Counted from the first letter of the stretch, positions 24,675 through 33,913 are shown. The stretch: 64,000 nucleotides of DNA from Microlunatus capsulatus (GCF_017876495.1 NZ_JAGIOB010000001.1:3534001-3598000); one strand, 5' to 3'. A program made the numbers and translations. The notes: generated by a model not told the origin, from the sequence alone.

Positions 24675-25700
24675 GTGATCGACCTCCGCTCCGACACCGT
24701 CACCCGCCCGACCCCCGCCATGCGCGCCGCGATGGCGGACGCCCCCGTCGGCGACGACGTGTACGGGGAGGACCCGACGGTCCTCGAGCTGGAGCGGCGG
24801 ACGGCGACCCTGCTGGGGCAGGAGGCCGGGCTCTACTGCGCGACCGGCTCGCTGGCGAACCTGCTGGGCGTCCGGATGCTCGTCGAGCCGGGCCAGGAGG
24901 TGCTCTGCGACGTCGGCGCGCACGTGGCCCGCGCCGAGATGGGCGCGCACGCCGCCGTCCACGGCCTGACCATGCGGACCTGGCCCTCCGACCACGGCCG
25001 GCTGGAGGTCGAGCGGGTGGCCGAGGTCATCTCCCCGTCCGCCGGCCCGTACCTCGTCTCCACCGCGGCCGTCGCCGTCGAGAACACGCACAACTTCGGC
25101 GGCGGCACCGTCCAGCCGCTGGAGCAGCTGGAGGCCGTCGGCGCCCTGTGCCGCGAGCACCGGCTCGGCTACCACCTCGACGGCGCCCGGCTCTGGAACG
25201 CGCACGTGGCCACCGGCGTCCCGCTGGAGGTCTACGGGCGGCTCTTCGACACCGTCAGCGTCTGCTTCTCCAAGGGCCTCGGCGCCCCGGTCGGCTCGGT
25301 GCTGGTCGGCAGCGCCGAGAACATCGCCCGCGCCCGGGTCCAGCGCAAGCGGCTGGGCGGCGGCTGGCGCCAGGCCGGGATGCTCGCGGCCGGCGCCCTG
25401 CACGCCCTCGACCACCACGTCGAGCGGCTGGCCGAGGACCACGCGGCCGCGCGCACGCTGGCCGAGGCCGTCGCCGAGCACGCCCCCGCCGCGGTCGACG
25501 TCGACGCCCTGGAGACCAACATCGTCGTGCTCTCGACGGGCGACCGTCCCGCCGCCCTGGTCGCCGCCGCGGCCGCCGAGCAGGGCGTGCTCGTCTCGGC
25601 GCTCGGACCGCGGATGGTGCGCGTCGTCACCCACCTCGACGTCAGCGCCGAGGAGTGCGCCGCCGCCGGGAAGGTGCTCGGCGCGCTGCTCGCGGGCTGA
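24675..25700 (+). CDS. ltaE: Low-specificity L-threonine aldolase
   Basis: 341 residues from GTG 24675. A fold-type I PLP enzyme that splits threonine or allo-threonine into glycine and acetaldehyde. It begins with the typical [19 protein letters not shown], and later shows [11 protein letters not shown] and the PLP-binding Lys in [12 protein letters not shown]; the [12 protein letters not shown] block follows. Length is normal (about 340). It has its own leaderless promoter. Confidence 0.95.
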   Translation: MIDLRSDTVTRPTPAMRAAMADAPVGDDVYGEDPTVLELERRTATLLGQEAGLYCATGSLANLLGVRMLVEPGQEVLCDVGAHVARAEMGAHAAVHGLTMRTWPSDHGRLEVERVAEVISPSAGPYLVSTAAVAVENTHNFGGGTVQPLEQLEAVGALCREHRLGYHLDGARLWNAHVATGVPLEVYGRLFDTVSVCFSKGLGAPVGSVLVGSAENIARARVQRKRLGGGWRQAGMLAAGALHALDHHVERLAEDHAAARTLAEAVAEHAPAAVDVDALETNIVVLSTGDRPAALVAAAAAEQGVLVSALGPRMVRVVTHLDVSAEECAAAGKVLGALLAG

Positions 25701-25710
25701 CGGGGGTCCG

Positions 25711-26292
25711 CTAGGCGCCGCTGTCGACGCGGCGGTAGTCCCGGCCGGCGCCGCGCGTCAGCCGGCACTCCTCGACGAGGAAGCGGCGGACGGCGGCCAC
25801 GTCGTCGGCCACCGTGGCCAGCACGCCGTTGACCTCGGTCTCGGCCAGCGGCCGGCCGGCGGGCAGCAGCCGGACGAGCAGGTCGGCCAGCCGGGCCCGT
25901 TCCTCCACCCGCGCCAGCACCGGCAGCCCGGTCAGCCGGCCGTGCCGGAACAGCCGGTCCAGGGAGGGCTCCTGCGCCAGCAGGGCGGTCACGGGCAGCG
26001 CGGCCAGCAGGGCGGCCGCGGTCTCCTCGAGCGCCTCCAGCCGGGGCCGCACGCGGTGCTCCTGCACCGCCACCAGCCCGGCCGCCTCCAGGGCCGCGAG
26101 GTGCCGCGTCGTCGTCCGCAGGTCGGTGCCCAGGTCGTCCGCCAGCGCTGTCACGGCGCAGCCCGGCCCGGCCCCGGCCAGCCGCAGCACCGCGCCGAGC
26201 AGCGCGGTGCGCTGGAGGTCGGCCAGGGTCGACAGCTGCTGGGCGGCCCGGCACAGGAGCGCGGCGGACGGGGCGGGGAGGTGGTCGCTCAC
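25711..26292 (-). CDS. ArsR-like HTH regulator with DUF2087 domain
   Basis: 193 residues from GTG 26292. The N-terminal winged-helix part (about 20-75: CAVTALADDLGTDLRTTTRHLAALEAAGLV) resembles ArsR regulators. The C-terminal 90 residues match DUF2087 in pattern: FRHGRLTGLPV, then GRPLAETEVNGVLATVADDVAAVRRFLVEECRLTR and YRR at the end. DUF2087 is often fused to such DNA-binding domains. It ends 11 bases after the convergent aldolase gene. Target unknown. Confidence 0.8.
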   Translation of the reverse strand: MSDHLPAPSAALLCRAAQQLSTLADLQRTALLGAVLRLAGAGPGCAVTALADDLGTDLRTTTRHLAALEAAGLVAVQEHRVRPRLEALEETAAALLAALPVTALLAQEPSLDRLFRHGRLTGLPVLARVEERARLADLLVRLLPAGRPLAETEVNGVLATVADDVAAVRRFLVEECRLTRGAGRDYRRVDSGA

Positions 26293-26354
26293 CGCCGCAG
26301 TGTGCCGGGCCTGAGGCCGACGACGCCACCGGGTTCCGGCGCGGGGCGCTGCAC

Positions 26355-26360
26355 TAGGTT
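26355..26360 (+). promoter_or_regulatory. Leaderless -10 element (TAGGTT) of the MBL-fold gene
   Basis: The hexamer ends six bases before ATG 26367. Confidence 0.55.
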
Positions 26361-26366
26361 GGCGCC

Positions 26367-27023
26367 ATGCGCATCGCCCACCTCGGCCACGCCGCCGTCC
26401 TCGTCGAGACCGCCGGCGCCCGTGTCCTGATCGACCCCGGCAACCTCTCGTCCGACTGGCACGGCCTGACCGACCTGGACGCCGTCCTGGTCACCCACGG
26501 CCACCCGGACCACCTGGACCCCGAGCGGCTGCCCGCCCTGCTGGGCGCCAACCCCTCCGCCCGGGTGCTGCTGGAGCCGTCGGTCCTGCAGCAGGTGCAG
26601 TCCGGCGACCTGCCGCCGCTCGGCGAGGCGGCCGCGCTGGCGCCGGAGGAGCAGACGGCCGTCGGCGACCTGCTGATCACCGCCGTCGGCGGCCAGCACG
26701 CCGTCATCCACCGCGACATCCCGCGGATCGGCAACGTCGGGTTCGTGCTCCGGTCGGAGGGCGAGCCGACGTTCTTCCACCCCGGCGACTCCTACGAGAC
26801 CGCCCCGGGCGGGGTCGACATCGTCGCCGTGCCCGCCTACGGGCCGTGGGGCGCGCTCAAGGAGACCGTCGACTGGGTGCGCGCCGTCGGCGCCCTCGAG
26901 GGCTTCCCCATCCACGACGAGCTGCTCAACGACCGGGGCCGCGGGCTGATCTCCGGCCGGGTCGACGCCATGACCGGCACGCGGGTCGTCGACCTGCGCG
27001 GCGGCCACGTCCACGAGTTCTGA
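26367..27023 (+). CDS. Metallo-beta-lactamase-fold hydrolase (UlaG-like)
   Basis: 218 residues. A short MBL-fold protein of the UlaG/L-ascorbate-6-phosphate lactonase kind: LGHAAVLVETAGARVLIDPG at the start, the zinc motif THGHPDHLD (residues about 46-54), and later FHPGDSYE. Metal-dependent hydrolase of unknown substrate. Followed after 10 bases by an NAD(P)-binding protein with a clear ribosome site, so the two form an operon. Confidence 0.88.
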   Translation: MRIAHLGHAAVLVETAGARVLIDPGNLSSDWHGLTDLDAVLVTHGHPDHLDPERLPALLGANPSARVLLEPSVLQQVQSGDLPPLGEAAALAPEEQTAVGDLLITAVGGQHAVIHRDIPRIGNVGFVLRSEGEPTFFHPGDSYETAPGGVDIVAVPAYGPWGALKETVDWVRAVGALEGFPIHDELLNDRGRGLISGRVDAMTGTRVVDLRGGHVHEF

Positions 27024-27033
27024 GGAGCAGCAG

Positions 27034-27681
27034 ATGCGCGTCGTCATCGCCGGTGGTCACGGCCAGATCGCCCTGCTCGCCGCCCGGCTGCTGGCCGACG
27101 CCGGCCACCACCCCGTCGGGCTGATCCGCGACCCGGCCCAGGCCGGCGACCTGACGGCGGCGGGGGCGGAGCCGGCCGTCCTCGACCTCGAGCACAGCGA
27201 CGTCGAGGCCGTCGCGGCCGCCCTGGCGGGGGCCGACGCCGTCGTCTTCGCGGCCGGCTCCGGCCCGGGCAGCGGCGCCGCCCGCAAGCTCACCGTCGAC
27301 CGCGACGGCGCCGTCCTGCTGGCCGACGCCGCCGAGCGGGCCGGGGTGCGGCGCTACGTGATGGTCTCCTCGATGGGCGCCGACCAGTTCGACGCCGGCT
27401 CCGAGGACGTCTTCCAGGTCTACCAGCGCGCCAAGAGCGAGGCCGACGCCGACCTGCGCCGCCGCGACCTCGACTGGACCGTCGTCCGCCCGGGCGGGCT
27501 GACCGACGACCCGCCGAGCGGCCGGGTGCGGGTGGCGACCGAGACCGGCCGCGGCACCGTGCCGCGCGCGGACGTGGCCGCCGTCCTCGCCGAGCTGCTG
27601 GTCACCGGCGCCGGGGTCGGCGCGCAGTTCGAGCTGGTCAGCGGCGACACCCCGGTCGCGGAGGCCGTCGCCGGCCTCTGA
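27034..27681 (+). CDS. NAD(P)-binding SDR-like oxidoreductase (NmrA/HSCARG type)
   Basis: 215 residues from ATG 27034 with GAGGAG upstream. Atypical short-chain dehydrogenase: the dinucleotide motif is VVIAGGHGQIALLAARLL (GxxGxI variant), followed by FAAGSGPG, a VSSMGAD segment and YQRAKSEADADLRRRDLDWTVVRPGGL. The active-site Tyr/Lys spacing YQRAK is retained. Substrate unknown; second gene of the operon with the MBL-fold protein. Confidence 0.88.
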   Translation: MRVVIAGGHGQIALLAARLLADAGHHPVGLIRDPAQAGDLTAAGAEPAVLDLEHSDVEAVAAALAGADAVVFAAGSGPGSGAARKLTVDRDGAVLLADAAERAGVRRYVMVSSMGADQFDAGSEDVFQVYQRAKSEADADLRRRDLDWTVVRPGGLTDDPPSGRVRVATETGRGTVPRADVAAVLAELLVTGAGVGAQFELVSGDTPVAEAVAGL

Positions 27682-27687
27682 GCCGGG

Positions 27688-28419
27688 TCAGGGGACGTCG
27701 GCCCGGTTGGCGGTGACGCAGAAGAGGCGACCCGCCGGGTCGCGGTGGGCGACGAAGCCGCCGCCCTCGTGCACGGGGACGGCGCCGAGGTCCTGCACCA
27801 GCGCGACGCCGTCGGCCAGCGCGTCGGCGCCGAGGTCGAGGTGCACCCGCGCGGGTCCGTCGCCGTCGTCGCCGAGGCGCTGCAGCAGGACCTGGAGCGG
27901 ATGACCGGCCGGGGGGACCCGGCGGCCGAGGAACTCGGGGTCGTCGATGACGACCTCGTCCCAGGGCAGCACCGCGCGCCAGAAGGCGGCCTCGGCGTCG
28001 ACGAGCCGCGGCGGCAGGTCCAGGCACACCTGCTCGAGCCGGCGCGCGGTCCCGGTCGGCCCGGTCACCGGCCCGGGACGGGTGCGCGGCCGGGCGGTGA
28101 GCAGGCAGAGCGGCAGCCCGCCGGGGGAGCGCAGGGTCAGCCAGTCCGCGGTCCGGCGCACCCGTGCCGCGCCCAGGCCCACCAGCCGGTCGGCCTCGGC
28201 GTCGACGTCGTCGACCTCCAGGTCGAGGTGGGCGCCGACCGGGCCGTCCACCTGCTGCAGGTGCACGTAGGCGTCGCCGTCCGGCGGCACGAAGCTGCGC
28301 AGCTCCGGGTGGTCGGGCCACGGCGCACCCAGCGGCCAGCCCAGCACCGCCGACCAGAAGGCGCCGGTCGGCTCCACCGCCGGCGTGTCCAGCACGACGT
28401 GCAGCCAGCCGGCGCTCAC
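27688..28419 (-). CDS. VOC-family (glyoxalase-like) protein
   Basis: 243 residues, two glyoxalase/bleomycin-resistance-like modules (about 1-115 and 125-243). The first has HVVLDTPAVEPTGAFWSAVLGWPLG and HLDLEVDDVDAEADRLVGLGA; the second repeats the layout (DAEAAFWRAVLPW, VHLDLGADALADGVALV). Metal-binding or carrier function is possible; no substrate can be named. GTG 28419 overlaps the preceding gene by GTGA: third gene of a coupled minus-strand operon. Confidence 0.88.
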   Translation of the reverse strand: MSAGWLHVVLDTPAVEPTGAFWSAVLGWPLGAPWPDHPELRSFVPPDGDAYVHLQQVDGPVGAHLDLEVDDVDAEADRLVGLGAARVRRTADWLTLRSPGGLPLCLLTARPRTRPGPVTGPTGTARRLEQVCLDLPPRLVDAEAAFWRAVLPWDEVVIDDPEFLGRRVPPAGHPLQVLLQRLGDDGDGPARVHLDLGADALADGVALVQDLGAVPVHEGGGFVAHRDPAGRLFCVTANRADVP

Positions 28420-29714
28420 CGCAGCTCCTGCACCGGCTGGCCGGCCGGCAGCGGCGGCGCGACCGGGGCGGACAACGCCCCCGCGCGGAAGGCCGGCGGC
28501 GTCACCCCCAGGTCAGCCCACACGAACGAGGGCACCCGGGCCAGGAAGTCCTGGGCGAAGTCGGCGCAGAAGCCGAGCGTCTCGGTGTCGTGGGAGGAGA
28601 CGAGGAACCGCACGAGGTCGCCCTCGAACTGGATCCCCGGCGGCCGGACCGCCATCAGGAACTCCATCGTGCGCGGGTGGATCACGTCGTAGGCCAGCTT
28701 GGGACTCGCGGAGCGGACCTTGAACCGGTCGTTGAACTCCTCGCTCTCGAACCTGACCCGCTCGCCGCCCCAGCCGCCGTCGATGCTCAGCTGCGGGAGG
28801 ACGAAGGGCAGCCAGACCCCGGCGACGACCTCGTCGTGGTGGTCGGTGACCGTCCGCGTCCGGGTCCGGCCCTCGCCGTCGGTCGTGGTCTCCGTGCGCG
28901 TGGTCTTCCAGCGGTGCACCAGCCCCTCGACCACCAGCCCGTGGTCCTCGCCGCGGACGACCTGCTCGGTGCTGTGCCCGAAGCCGGCCGTCGTCAGCCC
29001 GAACCGGGCGATCGCGGAGTCGTCGGAGCCCACGAGCACCCATGAGGGCCGGCCGTGGAACGTGAAGCCGGGCGCCACGGGCGGCTGGGACCACGGGGCG
29101 AGGGCCGTCGCGTCGACGGCCAGCACGACGGCGGCGAGCGCCTCCAGGTAGCCGGCGAGCTGGTCGGGGTCCTTCGGCGCGCCGACGGCGACCAGCTGGG
29201 CCCCGTCGACGCTGACGTCGACCGGGTACCCGGCCTGGCCGAACGCCGCCAGCGCGGCCAGCACCGCGGGGCTCAGCAGCGCACGGGCGTAGCCGGGGTC
29301 GGCCGCGTGCACCTGCAGCGCCGGCTCGAGGGGCAGGGCCGGCAGCCGGACCCCGGGCCGCACCGGCCCCGCGCTGACGAAGAGGTCGGGCAGGGTCAGG
29401 GGCAGCCGCAGGCTGGCCAGCCGGGCGTCGGACCGGGGTCCGCCGCCCTTCACCGCGTACTCGAACACCCGGAAGGGCACACCGCCGGCGGTGGTGCCGG
29501 CGATCCCCTCGTCGACGGCGCGCTCGAGGCCGAGGCCGAACGGCGGCGCGTGGTGGTCGAGCACCCACTCGAGCCGGGGCGCCGACTCGAAGCTCCAGCC
29601 GCGCTCGCGCAGGCTCGTCACGTAGCGGTGCCGGCGGACCAGGAGCGCCACGCCGACGGCGACGCCGACGAGCACGACCGCGAGGACGACCCAGCCCAGC
29701 ACCTGCCCGTTCAC
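28416..29714 (-). CDS. Membrane-anchored protein of unknown function (DUF3137-like)
   Basis: 432 residues from GTG 29714, overlapping the transporter gene stop as GTGA. One N-terminal transmembrane helix (about residues 5-28) and a large soluble part. The segment RGWSFESAPRLEWVLDHHAPP followed by VPFRVFEYAVKGGG is like proteins grouped as DUF3137 (surface or cytoplasmic beta-rich domains), but I would not press this. A run of TRTETTTDGEGRTRTRTVTD near residue 265 is a charged low-complexity loop. It lies between a DMT exporter and a VOC protein. Confidence 0.6.
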   Translation of the reverse strand: MNGQVLGWVVLAVVLVGVAVGVALLVRRHRYVTSLRERGWSFESAPRLEWVLDHHAPPFGLGLERAVDEGIAGTTAGGVPFRVFEYAVKGGGPRSDARLASLRLPLTLPDLFVSAGPVRPGVRLPALPLEPALQVHAADPGYARALLSPAVLAALAAFGQAGYPVDVSVDGAQLVAVGAPKDPDQLAGYLEALAAVVLAVDATALAPWSQPPVAPGFTFHGRPSWVLVGSDDSAIARFGLTTAGFGHSTEQVVRGEDHGLVVEGLVHRWKTTRTETTTDGEGRTRTRTVTDHHDEVVAGVWLPFVLPQLSIDGGWGGERVRFESEEFNDRFKVRSASPKLAYDVIHPRTMEFLMAVRPPGIQFEGDLVRFLVSSHDTETLGFCADFAQDFLARVPSFVWADLGVTPPAFRAGALSAPVAPPLPAGQPVQELR

Positions 29715-30649
29715 GGCTGGTCCCGGACGGCGTCGACGGGGGCGGCCGGCCCGGCCACCGGGACCCGGCGGCGGCGCCGCGGGGCGAGCTCCACGAGGTA
29801 CATGGCGGCGAGGATAGCGATCCCCCCGGCCACCATCCGGAGCGTCAGCCGCTCCCCGCCGAGGGCGACGGCGAAGGCCGCGGCCCACACCGGCTCCATG
29901 GCCATCACCACCGCGGCGCGGGCCGCCTCGACCCGGGCCTGCGCCCAGGTCTGCAGGACCATCGTGAGCGCCCCGGCGACGACGGCGAGGTAGAGCACGG
30001 CCAGCCAGTCCCCGCTCGTGGCCGGCAGCTGCAGGCCGGCGCCGCCGGCACCGGGCCAGACGGCGGCCACCGTGCAGACCACGGTGATGACGACCATCTG
30101 GACCAGGCTCAGCGGGAGCGCCTCGCCGGGGGTGGAGAGCCGCCCCATGGCGATGATGTGGCCCGCGTAGACCAGGGCGGAGGCCAGCGTGAGCAGCTCG
30201 CCGGCGCCGAGGGCGAAGCCGTTCAGGCTCAGCACCCCGAGCCCGACGGTGGCGAGCGACGCGGCGGCCCAGGTGGTGCCGCTGACCCGGGTGCGCAGCA
30301 GCAGGGCGGCCAGCAGCGGGGTCGCCACCACGTAGAGGCCGGTGATGAAGCCGGACACGCTGGCCGAGGTGTGGGCCAGCCCCGCCGTCTGCAGGATCTG
30401 GGCGACGCCGTAGAGCAGGCCCAGCAGGACGCCCGAGCGCAGCGTCGAGCGGCTCATCCGCAGCCGCCGGCCCGCGAGCAGCACGAGCGCGAGGCTGCCG
30501 ATCCCGAAGCGCAGCGCCAGCATGTCCGCCACGGGCAGCCGGACCAGCAGGTCCTTGATGAGGAAGAAGGTGGACCCCCAGGCCGCCGTCATCGCCAGCA
30601 GGGCCAGCAGCGGGGCGAGGTCGGAGCGGGTCCGGGACGGGGGCGGCAC
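29711..30649 (-). CDS. EamA/DMT-family transporter
   Basis: 312 residues, ten predicted transmembrane helices in two EamA repeats. Start at GTG 30649, six bases after TAGGCT. Typical sequences: MTAAWGSTFFLIKDLLVRLP in the first repeat and MAMEPVWAAAFAVALGGERLTLRMVAGGIAI in the second. Members export amino acids or other metabolites. First gene of a three-gene coupled operon with a membrane-anchored protein and a VOC protein. Confidence 0.93.
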   Translation of the reverse strand: MPPPSRTRSDLAPLLALLAMTAAWGSTFFLIKDLLVRLPVADMLALRFGIGSLALVLLAGRRLRMSRSTLRSGVLLGLLYGVAQILQTAGLAHTSASVSGFITGLYVVATPLLAALLLRTRVSGTTWAAASLATVGLGVLSLNGFALGAGELLTLASALVYAGHIIAMGRLSTPGEALPLSLVQMVVITVVCTVAAVWPGAGGAGLQLPATSGDWLAVLYLAVVAGALTMVLQTWAQARVEAARAAVVMAMEPVWAAAFAVALGGERLTLRMVAGGIAILAAMYLVELAPRRRRRVPVAGPAAPVDAVRDQP

Positions 30650-30655
30650 CGGCTC

Positions 30656-30661
30656 AGCCTA
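30656..30661 (-). promoter_or_regulatory. Leaderless -10 element (TAGGCT) of the DMT transporter operon
   Basis: The hexamer on the minus strand ends six bases before GTG 30649. Confidence 0.6.
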
Positions 30662-30681
30662 GGCCCGGCGGCGCCGTCGGC

Positions 30682-32724
30682 TCAGACGACGTAGAGGGTG
30701 ATCGTCGAGCCCTTGGGGGCCTGCGAGCGGATCTTCGGCCCGGTGGAGACGACGAAGCCGACGCCGATGTAGTTGACGGCCGCCGCCTGCACGCGGGTCC
30801 GGAACCCGGCCTCCCGCATGACCTTCTCGGCCGCCCGGACCCCCATCGCCCGGACGTTGGGCACGGTCACCAGGACGGGCCCGAGCGAGCGGACGACCTC
30901 GACCTCGTCCCCCTTCTGCCCGCTGCCCTTCGCCGGGGACTGGCTGAGCACCCGGTCCGCGGGGACCTCGTCGGAGTTCGCCGTGCTGACCGCCACGGCG
31001 AAGCCGGCCTTGCGCAGCGCGGCCACGGCGTCGTCGGCCGGCTTGCCGGTCCAGTCGGCGATCTTCACCGGCTTCGGGCCCTTGGAGACGGTGAGCGCCA
31101 CGACGGTCTCGGCCTTCACCCGGGCGCCGGGCTCGCTCGACGCCGCGGTCACCGTGCCCACCGGGACGGACGCGCTCCACTCCTCGGTGACCTCGCCGGG
31201 GCTGAGCCGGGCGTTCGTCAGCGCGGCCACGGCGGCGGCGCGGGACAGCCCGACCAGCGTGGGCACCGGGTAGCGCTCGGGACCGCGGGAGACGACGGCG
31301 TCGATCTGCCCGCCGTCGACGACCTTGGCCCCGGGCCCGGGCTGGGTGGAGATGACGGCGCCCGAGGGCACCGACTCGCTGTAGGCCTCGTCGACGCGCA
31401 GGTCCAGCCCCGCCTGGGACGCCACCCGCTCGGCGTCGGCGCGGCTCATCCGGGTCAGCGCGGGCGCCGTGGTGAACCGGCCCTCGGTGAGGTACCAGCC
31501 GGCCAGCAGCGCCAGCGTCGTCAGCAGCAGCACCAGCAGGACGGCAAGCCAGCCGCGCCGCCGCTTGCGGGCCTGCCGCTCCCGCTGCACCGCCGCGCGC
31601 TCGGCGGCCGAGGGGCGGGGGGCGACCGGCACGACCGGCGGCGGGGCGAAGGCGGCGGTGGGGCGGACCGGCTCGGCATGGGCCGGTCCCGGACCGGCCG
31701 TGGCCGGCGCGTCGGCCCGGGGGAGCGTCTCGTCCGGGCGCGGGAGCGCCGGGGCGCTGACGAGCTGGGTCGGCTCGGCGTCGGCGTCCACGGGCTGCGT
31801 CCGCAGCACGCTGAGGTCCTGGGTGAGCTCCGGGTCGTCGACGACGCCGTCCCGCAGCGCGGCGCGGACCCGGCGCACCTGGGTCAGCAGCACCCGGGCG
31901 TCGTGCGGCCGGTGGTCGGCGTCGCGGGCGGTGGCCCCGGTGACCAGGGCGTCGAGGTAGGGCGGGATGCGGCCGGAGCGGTTCACCGTCGAGGGCGCCG
32001 GCACGTCGTTGTGGACGTGGGCGTAGGCGACCTGGATGGGCGTCTCGCCGGTGTGCGGCTTGCGGCCGGTGAGCAGCTCGAAGAGCACCACGCCCGCGCT
32101 GTAGACGTCGGAGCGGGCGTCGGCGCGGCCCGAGAGGACGAGCTCGGGGGGCAGGTAGGAGACGGTCCCGATCAGCAGGCCCTGCGTCGCCGTCGACGTC
32201 TGCGACGACACCGCCTTGGCCAGCCCGAAGTCGGCGACCTTGACCTGGCCGCGGTCGCTGAACAGGACGTTCTCGGGCTTGACGTCGCGGTGCACCAGCC
32301 CGGCGTCGTGCGCGGCGGCCAGCGCGGAGAGCACCGGCTCGAAGATCTCCAGCGCCCGGGCCGGGGCCATCGGCGCCTCGCGCAGGATGACGTCGCGCAG
32401 GGTCGGGCCGCCGACGTGCTCCATGACGATGTAGGGCCGGACCGTGTGGCCGTCGAGGACGGCCTGGCCCTGGTCGAAGACCGAGACCACGCAGGGGTGG
32501 GAGAGCCGGGCCGCCGCCCGCGCCTCGCGGTCGAACTTGCGGGCGAACTCGGCGTCGTCGCCCAGCCCGACGTGCATCACCTTGACGGCGACGGTGCGGG
32601 TGAGCCGGGTGTCGACGGCCTCGTAGACGGTGGCCATCCCGCCGCGGGCGAGGCGGGAGGTGATCTGGTAGCGACCGTCGAGGACCTGGCCGACCAGGGG
32701 GTCGCCGACGCTCGTCATGGTCAC
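30682..32724 (-). CDS. PASTA-domain Ser/Thr protein kinase (PknB/PknL type)
   Basis: 680 residues from GTG 32724, five bases after GGAG; ATG 32718 is the alternative. The kinase domain (about 15-280) is complete: glycine loop RLARGGMATVYEA, Lys in VAVKVMH, catalytic HRDVKPEN, DFG in KVADFGLAK, and the SYLPPEL activation-segment end. A long Pro/Ala linker is followed by one transmembrane helix (about 390-412) and four PASTA repeats outside the cell. PASTA domains sense muropeptides or lipid II. The gene sits where mycobacteria carry pknL, but the PASTA tail is PknB-like. A TAGGGT at 32774-32779 (minus) could be its promoter. Confidence 0.94.
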   Translation of the reverse strand: MTMTSVGDPLVGQVLDGRYQITSRLARGGMATVYEAVDTRLTRTVAVKVMHVGLGDDAEFARKFDREARAAARLSHPCVVSVFDQGQAVLDGHTVRPYIVMEHVGGPTLRDVILREAPMAPARALEIFEPVLSALAAAHDAGLVHRDVKPENVLFSDRGQVKVADFGLAKAVSSQTSTATQGLLIGTVSYLPPELVLSGRADARSDVYSAGVVLFELLTGRKPHTGETPIQVAYAHVHNDVPAPSTVNRSGRIPPYLDALVTGATARDADHRPHDARVLLTQVRRVRAALRDGVVDDPELTQDLSVLRTQPVDADAEPTQLVSAPALPRPDETLPRADAPATAGPGPAHAEPVRPTAAFAPPPVVPVAPRPSAAERAAVQRERQARKRRRGWLAVLLVLLLTTLALLAGWYLTEGRFTTAPALTRMSRADAERVASQAGLDLRVDEAYSESVPSGAVISTQPGPGAKVVDGGQIDAVVSRGPERYPVPTLVGLSRAAAVAALTNARLSPGEVTEEWSASVPVGTVTAASSEPGARVKAETVVALTVSKGPKPVKIADWTGKPADDAVAALRKAGFAVAVSTANSDEVPADRVLSQSPAKGSGQKGDEVEVVRSLGPVLVTVPNVRAMGVRAAEKVMREAGFRTRVQAAAVNYIGVGFVVSTGPKIRSQAPKGSTITLYVV

Positions 32725-32945
32725 GCCTGCTCCAGACACGGTGGGGACGATGGCCGTGTGGGCCTCGGCGGCCACCCTAGGCCGGTCCGGGGGCTCGACC
32801 GGGGAGGGCACGCCGTCCGTCCTCCACCCGTCGCCGTCCACCGGTCGAGGATGCCCGACGCGCCTGTGCGCGCCCGGGATCCCGGGGACCGGCCGGGGGC
32901 GCACCCGGGTCCTCCCGGAGGCCGGGCCCGCTCCGACGTCCCCGC

Positions 32946-33809
32946 TCAGCCCTCCCCGCGCAGCGCGGTGACGACGGCGGCGATGTCCTCCCCGCCGTGA
33001 CCGCCGGCCGACGCCGTGGCGTAGCAGTCGCGGACCGCGGTCAGCAGCCGGTCGGGCAGGCCCTGCGTCCGGACCGCCGCCAGGATCAGCTCGAGGTCCT
33101 TGAGCCCGCCGTCCAGGCCGAAGGCGGGGGCGAACGCGCCCTGCAGCATCGCCGGACCCTTCGTCTGGGCGTAGGCGCTGTCGGTGGCGGTGCCCGCGAT
33201 GGCCTCCAGGAAGAGGGTGGGGTCGACGCCCTGGGCCTGGGCGAGCACGAGGGCCTGCGCCGTCGCGGCCGTCAGGCTCAGCACCCAGCTGTTGGCCGCC
33301 AGCTTCAGCGCGGAGGCGGCGCCGGCGGTGTCCCCGGCCCAGACCACCCGGGCGGCCACCGCGTCCAGCACCGGCTGCACGCGCGGCCGCAGGGCGGGGT
33401 CACCGCTGAGCAGGGCCACCAGGGTGCCGTCCTCGGCCGGCTTGCGGGTGCCCAGCACCGGGGCGTCGAGGAACCCCGTGCCGTGCTCCGCGGCCAGGGC
33501 GGCGAGCTCGGCCGTGCCGACCGGCCCGACGGTGCCGGTCTGCAGCCAGACGGCGCCGGGCCCCGCGCTGCCGAGCGCGGCCGTGGCCACCTCCCGGGCG
33601 GCGTCGAGGTCGAAGAGCATGGTCAGGACGACGTCGGCCCCCGCGACCGCCTCGGCGGGGGAGGAGGCGTCCACCGCGCCGGCCTCGACGAGCGCTCCGG
33701 TCCGGCCCGGCGAACGGTTCCAGACCCGGACGGCGTGCCCCGCCGCCAGCAGGTTCGCGGCCATCGGGCCGCCCATCGTCCCGGTCCCCAGCACGGCCAC
33801 GTCTGTCAT
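32946..33809 (-). CDS. NAD(P)-dependent 3-hydroxyisobutyrate dehydrogenase-family protein
   Basis: 287 residues from ATG 33809, seven bases after TAGAAC. Rossmann motif VAVLGTGTMGGPMAANLL at the N-terminus, then the substrate-site block FLDAPVLGTRKPAEDGTL and the catalytic-Lys helix ALKLAANSWVLSLTAATAQAL. It belongs to beta-hydroxyacid dehydrogenases and related imine reductases, which oxidise a hydroxyl or reduce an imine with NAD(P). The exact substrate is open. Confidence 0.92.
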   Translation of the reverse strand: MTDVAVLGTGTMGGPMAANLLAAGHAVRVWNRSPGRTGALVEAGAVDASSPAEAVAGADVVLTMLFDLDAAREVATAALGSAGPGAVWLQTGTVGPVGTAELAALAAEHGTGFLDAPVLGTRKPAEDGTLVALLSGDPALRPRVQPVLDAVAARVVWAGDTAGAASALKLAANSWVLSLTAATAQALVLAQAQGVDPTLFLEAIAGTATDSAYAQTKGPAMLQGAFAPAFGLDGGLKDLELILAAVRTQGLPDRLLTAVRDCYATASAGGHGGEDIAAVVTALRGEG

Positions 33810-33816
33810 GGTGTCT

Positions 33817-33822
33817 GTTCTA
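33817..33822 (-). promoter_or_regulatory. Leaderless -10 element (TAGAAC) of the hydroxyacid dehydrogenase gene
   Basis: The hexamer on the minus strand ends seven bases before ATG 33809. The last base deviates from TANNNT. Confidence 0.4.
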
Positions 33823-33865
33823 CCCGGCCCGCAGCGGTGCCCGGCACGGGGCCGGTGCCGGAATA

Positions 33866-33879
33866 ATTGAATCCTCAAT
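33866..33879. promoter_or_regulatory. AT-rich operator-like dyad between two oxidoreductase genes
   Basis: ATTGA-ATCC-TCAAT, a perfect 5-bp inverted repeat in a strikingly AT-rich spot of an otherwise GC-rich region. It lies 34 bases before ATG 33914 and about 57 before the divergent start at 33809, so a regulator bound there could act on both genes. MarR-type operators often look like this. Confidence 0.5.
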
Positions 33880-33913
33880 CGTCGTTGGGGCGACCAACCC
33901 CGAGGAGACAGAC

